DNA of 13,438 nucleotides from UBA12068 sp964452415 (GTDB lineage Bacteria > Patescibacteriota > Minisyncoccia > Moranbacterales > GWC2-37-73), in NCBI GenBank assembly GCA_964452415.1, contig CAYVME010000028.1:1-13438 (forward strand), written 5' to 3'. The notes beneath the pieces are model-generated. The model was not told where the DNA came from. It saw only the letters and a list, made by a program, of their open reading frames with translations, and ran no database searches. A program made the position numbers and the translations under genes. This document shows positions 13,282-13,438 of the stretch, piece by piece (the stretch's first letter is position 1; each line of letters begins with the position of its first letter).

Positions 13282-13310
13282 ATAATAACAGCCAAGCGAT
13301 TATTTGTAAA
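13282..13310 (-). promoter_or_regulatory. Promoter of the tRNA-Ser pair
   Basis: On the minus strand, TTTACA (13305-13310), a 17-base spacer and TATTAT (13282-13287). Each hexamer matches at 5 of 6 positions. The -10 box lies 42 bases before the tRNA-Ser(UGA) 5' end, leaving a short leader to be trimmed by RNase P. Confidence 0.75.
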
Positions 13311-13333
13311 CACCCAGCCTTCCGTGCTAAAAT
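13304..13333 (+). promoter_or_regulatory. Divergent promoter of the right-edge gene
   Basis: TTGTAA (13304-13309), an 18-base spacer and TAAAAT (13328-13333), with TGC giving an extended -10. The predicted start is near 13340, about 28 bases before the ATG at 13368. Its -35 box overlaps the -35 of the minus-strand tRNA promoter. Confidence 0.55.
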
Positions 13334-13367
13334 CAAAATAAGAAAAATCTTAAAGATACAAAAATAT

Positions 13368-13438
13368 ATGTCATTTGATCTCAAAAATGCCAAAGCGAGT
13401 TTTTCACCAAAGGAAAAACTAAGGGCCAGAATTGAAGG
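13368..13438 (+). CDS. Start of an unidentified gene, cut by the window edge
   Basis: An ATG at 13368 opens 23 codons that run off the window. The N-terminus reads MSFDLKNAKASFSPKEKLRA, soluble and basic, with no signal peptide. A suitable promoter lies upstream and the frame has no stop, but 23 codons are too few to identify the product. There is no Shine-Dalgarno sequence, as for most genes here. Confidence 0.6.
   Translation, partial: MSFDLKNAKASFSPKEKLRARIE

Noticed and set aside
1..13438. Insertion sequence, prophage or integrative element
   Set aside because: No transposase, integrase, phage structural gene, or target-site duplication was seen on either strand.

Overview
The window looks like a stretch of a low-GC, small-genome bacterial chromosome. 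Candidate Phyla Radiation (Patescibacteria, Parcubacteria-like) is my best guess. The reasons are a type IV pilus locus with inner-membrane parts only (PilM, PilN, PilO, PilB, PilT; no PilP or PilQ here), AT-rich spacers, small charged orphan proteins, and genes that almost all lack a Shine-Dalgarno sequence. TGA is used as a stop codon (end of comF), which argues against the recoded Gracilibacteria/SR1 lineages. This placement is inference, not proof.

Left part (1-6210, all minus strand). One operon is read right to left: pilM, pilN, pilO, pilB, a stand-alone CheY-like receiver, pilT. A promoter candidate lies just before pilM (6052-6080). These proteins build and drive a type IV pilus: PilM/N/O form the inner-membrane platform, PilB extends and PilT retracts. 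A tandem series of dyads follows pilT at the window edge. Between pilM and the divergent comF gene are a perfect DnaA-box sequence and three tandem 12-bp repeats.

Middle part (6214-7676, plus strand). comF (DNA-uptake phosphoribosyltransferase-like protein) fits functionally with the pilus. It is followed by two small orphan genes, each with its own promoter and terminator. The first (61 aa, GTG start) has the only strong Shine-Dalgarno sequence in the window, and its promoter overlaps the comF stop codon.

Right part (7683-12814, minus strand). A tightly packed eight-gene run follows a near-consensus promoter: lexA, an HD phosphohydrolase, a GHKL/HATPase-like protein, a Nudix hydrolase, murI (glutamate racemase), a cupin, an MFS transporter and a shortened CYTH-domain protein. 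Gaps are 4-25 bases and the run ends at a bidirectional terminator. The lexA promoter puts the predicted transcription start on the A of the ATG (a leaderless message), with an imperfect palindrome over the -35 box that could be the LexA operator. If this is one transcript, nucleotide clean-up and cell-wall functions would be under LexA control.

Right end (12815-13438). A dyad-rich spacer with repeated AGTTATGYAC boxes is followed by two minus-strand tRNA-Ser genes (UGA, then GCU) with a promoter and an intrinsic terminator, then the first 23 codons of an unidentified plus-strand gene. The divergent promoters of the tRNA pair and of this gene overlap at their -35 boxes. I found no mobile element and no CRISPR array. 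Nothing here amounts to a proven new system; the most distinctive points are the leaderless lexA-led operon, the lone SD-bearing small gene, and the receiver placed between the pilus motors.
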